64,000 nt of DNA, from contig JAWLCW010000006.1 of the NCBI GenBank assembly GCA_041686935.1, forward strand, positions 1 to 64,000. Direction: 5' to 3'. Origin of the DNA: Mariniphaga sp041686935. Its GTDB lineage: Bacteria > Bacteroidota > Bacteroidia > Bacteroidales > Prolixibacteraceae. The position numbers were made by a program, and so were the translations under genes. Positions 59,731-64,000 of the stretch are shown here, one piece after another; the stretch's first letter is position 1, and each line of letters starts with the position of its first letter. The notes beneath the pieces are model-generated. The model was not told where the DNA came from and made no database searches. It worked only from the letters and a program-made list of their open reading frames with translations.

Positions 59731-62157
59731 ATGAAACTATTTTTATCCTTTTCCTTCATAATTTTTATTTGCTTTGCTGTAAGCAGCCAGACATTGCAAA
59801 GCCCAAAGTCAGAAGTTGATACTACACTTTACGAAAAACTTTACCTCCACATCGACAGGGAATTTTTTTCTCCCGGCGACGATATTTGGTTTAAATCGTA
59901 CCTGGTAAGCGGAATCAATCACAGACTGATACCCGGTTTCAAAAATGTGTATGTACAATTGGTTGCAGATGATGGCAGGATAATCGATCAACAGATCATG
60001 CTGTCGGTCTATGGGGTTTCCAACAATGATTTTCATTTGCCGGATACTCTCCCAACAGGTCAGTACACCATCAGGGCTTACACCAAATATTTGTTGAATT
60101 TTGACGAAGAGAGCCTGTTCCACCAGAAGATTGCCGTTTCACGTACAACCGATTTGCCGGAAGGCAAAGAAAATCAGGAAGAAAACAACATCACCGATAT
60201 TTCCTTTTTGCCAGAAGGCGGAAATCTGGTTATGAATGCTGCCAATTATATAGCTTTTAAAGCCATAGATAAATCGGGGAAGGGGTTTCCTGTTACCGGA
60301 AAGGTTGTGGATGAAACAGGCCGGGAAGTAGCAACTTTTGAGAGCACTTACAGGGGAATGGGCAGGTTTGTTTTGATGCCGCAGGAAGGAAAAAAATACA
60401 TTGCCCAAATCGACGGTTATGCCGGTCTGAGGTTTCAGTTTGAGGATGCCCGCTTCGACGGTGTTGCCCTCCATTACCAGACAAATGGAGATAATCTGCA
60501 ATTCATTCTCAACCGCAACTTTACATCGGTTGGCACCCGAAACCTTACGATGACAGCCTCACACAAAGGAAAGTTACTTTTTCAGGAAACCATCGAAATG
60601 AAAGACTTTCAGCACGCTGTAACTGTTTATAAAGGTTTTTTCCCGCCAGGTATATCAAAAATCACACTGTTGGATGAACAGGAGAACATTCTGGCCGAGC
60701 GGCTTATATTCGTTAGGAATTCCGGTGAAAGAAATCTCATGATAACATCGGATAAAAAGGAATACCAACCGCGGGAAAAAATTGAATTGCAACTTGAATC
60801 CCTGCTGGATTCAGAAGAAGACAGTATTATAGCCGGACTTTCACTGGCAGTGGTTAACGAGGATTATTTCAGCATGGGAGGTAAAAGCCAGTCGATTGAA
60901 AGCTACCTGCTTTTGGATTCGGAGCTGAAAGGGCCGCTCGAATCGCCTGCTTCCTGCTTTACAGATGAGGAAAACATAACTTCTGATGAGAAACTCGACC
61001 TGGTAATGATGGTTAACGGGTGGAGGAGGTATTACTGGGATGAGTTAAAAGATAACTTTGATAAGCCGCTCGAAGACTGGAATGATACCGGACTCACCAT
61101 TGAAGGGGAAGTAAAAACTTTGTGGGGAGGAAAACCGGTTTCAGGTGGAACCGTTGAACTGGGTCCGTTTTCCAGTCAGTTCCTCATATTAAAAGACACC
61201 ACCGATGATTGGGGAAGATTCCGTTTCCACCGGGTATTCCTGAGGGACTCAGCCCATGTAATGATAAATACCTTCAACACAAAGGGCAGGCAGAGAAATG
61301 TGGAAGTTACTTACAGACCTGCACAGATCTTCGATTCGGCAGTTTCAGCCTTCAAGCTTAACAGGGTTGCACAACCAGTTGAAAAACATGAAGGATTTCA
61401 GGAGTCAAGTTTCAGACGCCATCTGGCAGAACGGGAATTTATACTTGAGCACGGTAGTATTCTTTTGGGAGAGGTGGATGTAATTGAGGAATACAGAACA
61501 GGCCCGGTAGTTACGGGAACACGTGGATTTCGTGACAGGGAATTTACACTTTCAGATAAAGATAAGGAGTATTATAACATTTTGAGGTACCTGGAATTTG
61601 AGGTTCCGGGTGTATTTGTGGAGGATGATGAATCAGTAAGACTTGCTCTTACAGATCAGTTTCCGGTTTTTTTTGTTGATGATGTATGGACACCATTTGA
61701 TATTGTGAGGAACTTATCGATGGATGAAATTGTAAAAGTTGAAATTTTTAATCCCCAGATTAAAATTGGACTTTTGGGAGACTGGAATTCAAGCGGGTTG
61801 CCAAAAGACGGAGGTGTAATATCCATTTTAACCACAAACCGATTCGGTAAGTTTTCTGATACGTTTGTCAGAAACATACACGGAAGAATAGTTCCCCGGA
61901 TTCAGGGTTTTCGTCAGGCACGGGAATTTTATTCTCCTCAGTATCCTTTGGCAGAGGAGGACGCCATAGAGAAACCAGATCAACGGCCAACCCTTTTTTG
62001 GGAACCGTTTGTATTATTGGAAAATGGTAAAAAAAGACTTGAATTTCATACATCAGACATGACTGGCCAATACCGGGTAATTGCTGAAGGAATCAGCGCA
62101 AAAGGGAAGATTATCCATAGTTCTGCGCTGGTGAATGTTGCTGTCCCTGCCAGGTAA
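59731..62157 (+). CDS. Exported MG2-domain protein with plug-like C-terminal domain
   Basis: An 808-residue exported protein (signal 1-20). It begins with an alpha-2-macroglobulin MG2-like strand set, LYLHIDREFFSPGDDIWFKSY, then further beta domains, a regulatory-like domain (about 450-530) and a degenerate TonB plug-like part (about 625-705). The family is frequent in Bacteroidota near outer-membrane proteins and has no known activity; no thioester CxEQ motif is seen, so it is not a protease trap of the classic kind. Confidence 0.78.
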   Translation: MKLFLSFSFIIFICFAVSSQTLQSPKSEVDTTLYEKLYLHIDREFFSPGDDIWFKSYLVSGINHRLIPGFKNVYVQLVADDGRIIDQQIMLSVYGVSNNDFHLPDTLPTGQYTIRAYTKYLLNFDEESLFHQKIAVSRTTDLPEGKENQEENNITDISFLPEGGNLVMNAANYIAFKAIDKSGKGFPVTGKVVDETGREVATFESTYRGMGRFVLMPQEGKKYIAQIDGYAGLRFQFEDARFDGVALHYQTNGDNLQFILNRNFTSVGTRNLTMTASHKGKLLFQETIEMKDFQHAVTVYKGFFPPGISKITLLDEQENILAERLIFVRNSGERNLMITSDKKEYQPREKIELQLESLLDSEEDSIIAGLSLAVVNEDYFSMGGKSQSIESYLLLDSELKGPLESPASCFTDEENITSDEKLDLVMMVNGWRRYYWDELKDNFDKPLEDWNDTGLTIEGEVKTLWGGKPVSGGTVELGPFSSQFLILKDTTDDWGRFRFHRVFLRDSAHVMINTFNTKGRQRNVEVTYRPAQIFDSAVSAFKLNRVAQPVEKHEGFQESSFRRHLAEREFILEHGSILLGEVDVIEEYRTGPVVTGTRGFRDREFTLSDKDKEYYNILRYLEFEVPGVFVEDDESVRLALTDQFPVFFVDDVWTPFDIVRNLSMDEIVKVEIFNPQIKIGLLGDWNSSGLPKDGGVISILTTNRFGKFSDTFVRNIHGRIVPRIQGFRQAREFYSPQYPLAEEDAIEKPDQRPTLFWEPFVLLENGKKRLEFHTSDMTGQYRVIAEGISAKGKIIHSSALVNVAVPAR

Positions 62158-62192
62158 GATTAAAATGGAGAGTAAACCCTGTAAAGGAAATT

Positions 62193-62939
62193 ATGAAACT
62201 CAAATCCATCATTGTTGACGACGAAAAGCACGGGCGGGAGAACCTGGCCGGCATTCTGAGGGAATACTGCCCGGAGGTAGAGGTGCTGGGTGAAGCAGCT
62301 TCGGTGGAGGCGGCGCTGTCACTTATCCACGAGCAGCCGCCCGACCTGGTTTTTCTCGACATCGAAATGCCCCGCGCCAACGGGTTCCAATTGCTGGAGC
62401 ATTTACAGGATTTCAGCTTCGAGGTGATTTTTGTTACCGCTTACGACAATTACGCCATCAAAGCCATCCGCTTCTCCGCCACCGATTACATCCTGAAACC
62501 CATCAATTACAACGACCTGAAATCTGCCGTGGAAAAAGTAGCTGACCGCATCCGGGAAAAACAGGAAAACCACCGGATGAAACAACTGTACCACAACCTG
62601 AACCAGCCCGGAAATCCGCGCATCGGCCTGCCCGCCGGCGACCGCATCGAATATGCCGGTGTGGACAAAATCGTCCGTTGCCAGGGAGAAGGGAATTATA
62701 CTCACATTTGGTTCGAAGACGGCAAACACCTTTTGGTAGCCAAAACACTTGTGGAGTTCGAAGATTTGCTGCAGGAGTTCGGTTTCGTTCGCGCTCACAA
62801 AGCGCATTTGGTCAACCTGAAACACGTGGCCGCCTTTCTGAAATCCGGCAGCCTGTTAAAACTTAAAAACGAAGAGCAAATTCCGGTGTCGCGCAGGAGA
62901 AAGGAAAACGTTATAGATAAACTGAAAAAGAAATTTTGA
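62193..62939 (+). CDS. LytTR-family response regulator
   Basis: A 248-residue regulator: receiver domain (1-120) with phospho-acceptor Asp56 in LVFLDIEMP and the KP motif in YILKPIN, then a LytTR DNA-binding domain (about 140-248) with FVRAHKAHLVNLKHV. It likely receives phosphate from the LytS-type kinase at 52718-55813, although four genes lie between. The tandem ACCGTTTA sites at 50131 and 52626 fit the direct-repeat sites that LytTR domains bind. Confidence 0.93.
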   Translation: MKLKSIIVDDEKHGRENLAGILREYCPEVEVLGEAASVEAALSLIHEQPPDLVFLDIEMPRANGFQLLEHLQDFSFEVIFVTAYDNYAIKAIRFSATDYILKPINYNDLKSAVEKVADRIREKQENHRMKQLYHNLNQPGNPRIGLPAGDRIEYAGVDKIVRCQGEGNYTHIWFEDGKHLLVAKTLVEFEDLLQEFGFVRAHKAHLVNLKHVAAFLKSGSLLKLKNEEQIPVSRRRKENVIDKLKKKF

Positions 62940-62955
62940 GCAGAGATAAAATTTT

Positions 62956-63000
62956 ACACCGGTGCTTTTCCCATCGGGATTCCAATGGAAAGCCCGGTGT
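62956..63000 (+). terminator. Possible terminator after the LytTR gene
   Basis: A hairpin with a perfect 7-bp base (ACACCGG/CCGGTGT) extended by GCTTTTCC/GGAAAGC with one bulge. It begins 17 bases after the stop. No T-tract follows, so termination is uncertain. Confidence 0.4.
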
Positions 63001-63068
63001 TTCGACCGATTCCTTGAAACGAAGGCTTTAACATTGAGCCTACTCCGAAAAGTAAAAAATGAAAAAAA

Positions 63069-63163
63069 TGCCACTAAGACACCAAGGCACGAAACCACAC
63101 AAAATATTGAAATTTAAAGCATTATCGATTAGTGAAATTTTGTGTTTTAGTGTTTTAGTGGCA
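63069..63163. repeat. Imperfect inverted repeat (TGCCACTAAGAC family)
   Basis: The sequence from 63069 (TGCCACTAAGACACC) pairs imperfectly with its complement ending at 63163 (TTTTAGTGGCA), including an inner ACACAAAAT/ATTTTGTGT stem. It is related to the element at 55828-55905. The rest of 62940-63417 holds no gene apart from two hairpins listed separately. Confidence 0.65.
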
Positions 63164-63307
63164 AAAATTGACTTATTGGAGTGGGCTCAACATTTAAATT
63201 TTAAACGCTAAAGCTTTTTTTTGCGCTTTTTGGTTCACCGGGCTGAGCCGCGGTGTAAAAATCTACTACCTGGTCGGGTTGGATAAAAAAACATTTAATA
63301 AGAACCC

Positions 63308-63342
63308 AAAAAAACACAACCCGGAAAAACTCCCGGGCTGTG
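63308..63342 (-). terminator. Rho-independent terminator of the DUF4395 gene
   Basis: On the minus strand a 10-bp stem (63342-63333 with 63324-63315, one G-T pair) is followed by seven T residues (63314-63308). It lies about 75 bases past the DUF4395 stop. Confidence 0.85.
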
Positions 63343-63417
63343 CAGTTTACTTTGTTTTTTAAGGTAGTTATGAACAGATTATCCCTTTGGGAAAATCCTT
63401 TGTCATGGCATTGTATT

Positions 63418-63855
63418 TTATTTATAGAGCGGTAAAACAAAATAGGTGTAAAAAATACATCCAACACAAATTCCGAATGCAAATTCAAGCGTGGCGAAAA
63501 ATACCAGAATACCAGCCACTAACATCGATGCATTGAAAAGCTGCAGCAAAAACAGTGTGGCAATTACCAGCGTCATTAAAAACCCCAGGCGTGCGGCAAA
63601 AATTTTGGGTGCCTTGTCAATAGGCTTTTTGCTCAGATGCAGCAGTTTTGCCAGGCCTGTACTTAAAAAACTCACCGGACTAATCTTTGCATTAGTGAAT
63701 GCCCGTATGAAAAAGTCGGCTAATAAAATCAGCGGGAAAAACACTGAGTTAAACACAAATCCGGCTACTACCAACAGAATAGTAAAAAAAGCGTTCAGTC
63801 TGACGAGGCGCTCGTTCACCATTTCATTGGATATGGGGCATATTAGTTGTTTCAT
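63418..63855 (-). CDS. DUF4395 membrane protein
   Basis: A 145-residue membrane protein with about four hydrophobic segments. It has the DUF4395 marks: an N-terminal CPISNEMVNERLVRLNAFF and the C-terminal FGICVGCIFY with its paired cysteines. The family often occurs beside thioredoxin or rhodanese-type genes and its function is unproven. ATG codons at 63864 and 63855 are both possible starts; it ends at its own terminator. Confidence 0.88.
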   Translation of the reverse strand: MKQLICPISNEMVNERLVRLNAFFTILLVVAGFVFNSVFFPLILLADFFIRAFTNAKISPVSFLSTGLAKLLHLSKKPIDKAPKIFAARLGFLMTLVIATLFLLQLFNASMLVAGILVFFATLEFAFGICVGCIFYTYFVLPLYK

Positions 63856-63864
63856 CTTAAACAT

Positions 63865-64000
63865 ATTTTACGGTTATCAATCAGTTAAAACTTCAAATTA
63901 AACACAAAAAAGTATTTTATCCGAATAAAGAGACGAAAAATGTATGGTTTCCTTACAAAAAATTAACGGGAAGGGGTTCGTTTTTAAAACTTAGTTTTAC
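63865..64000. other. AT-rich right-edge intergenic DNA
   Basis: No coding feature is supported. It should hold the promoter of the DUF4395 gene. Confidence 0.5.

Overview
The window comes from a chromosome of a member of the Bacteroidota, probably an anaerobic or facultative marine/sediment lineage such as the Marinilabiliales (inference, not proven). The evidence is the gene content: BlaR1-like M56 proteins with plug-like repeats, DUF4369/TlpA proteins, LytS/LytTR pairs, MG2-type secreted proteins, OMP beta-barrels and the three-gene sdhCAB operon. Start regions lack clear Shine-Dalgarno sites, and several genes are preceded by the Bacteroidota promoter (-7 box TAnnTTTG, -33 TTG/TTTG). No rRNA, tRNA, CRISPR array, complete insertion sequence or prophage was seen.

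Layout. 1-8.8 kb: CHRD lipoprotein, secreted M28 and M48 peptidases, lpxK overlapping a purine nucleoside phosphorylase, an SMP-30 lipoprotein, a MntA/HepT toxin-antitoxin pair coupled to a PLP dehydratase. 8.8-24.4 kb: M56/BlaI pair, cardiolipin synthase, ribD, prmC, ribF, lpxH, a FabH-like synthase, rmuC, an exported peroxiredoxin, a zinc-ribbon protein. 24.4-29.1 kb (minus): a compact seven-gene operon with two duplicated small two-helix secreted proteins, a LolA-like protein, a long YidD and two TPR/membrane proteins. 29.2-36.1 kb: GntP permease, orphan antitoxin, AraC regulator, and a corrinoid methyl-transfer operon (corrinoid protein; URO-D methyltransferase fused to two thioredoxin-like domains; zinc homocysteine-type methyltransferase; CobW GTPase). 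36.2-40.1 kb: sdhCAB with a 23S-IVP-like gene between sdhA and sdhB. 40.2-49.8 kb: VOC protein, metG and housekeeping or hydrolytic genes. 49.9-63.9 kb: TlpA-like protein, a LytS-type kinase whose sensor looks like a redox-dead TlpA protein, OmpH, an OMP barrel, an MG2/plug protein, a LytTR regulator and DUF4395.

Working together. The best candidates for undescribed biology are: (1) the YidD-centred envelope operon at 24.4-29.1 kb; (2) the corrinoid demethylase operon at 31.7-36.1 kb, which looks like a split methionine-synthase-like pathway taking methyl groups from an unknown donor, with built-in thioredoxin domains instead of a RamA-type activase; and (3) the TlpA/LytS/LytTR unit. In the third, the TlpA-like gene and the kinase gene both carry tandem ACCGTTTA repeats 21 bp apart in matching upstream DNA, a good fit to LytTR sites.

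Repeats. The window is rich in small palindromic elements. They include a 133-bp MITE-like element with 15-bp perfect terminal inverted repeats and a 10-bp flanking duplication, a cloverleaf-folding element, two related hairpins on either side of one gene, and a palindrome inserted in frame in the ATPase domain of the kinase.
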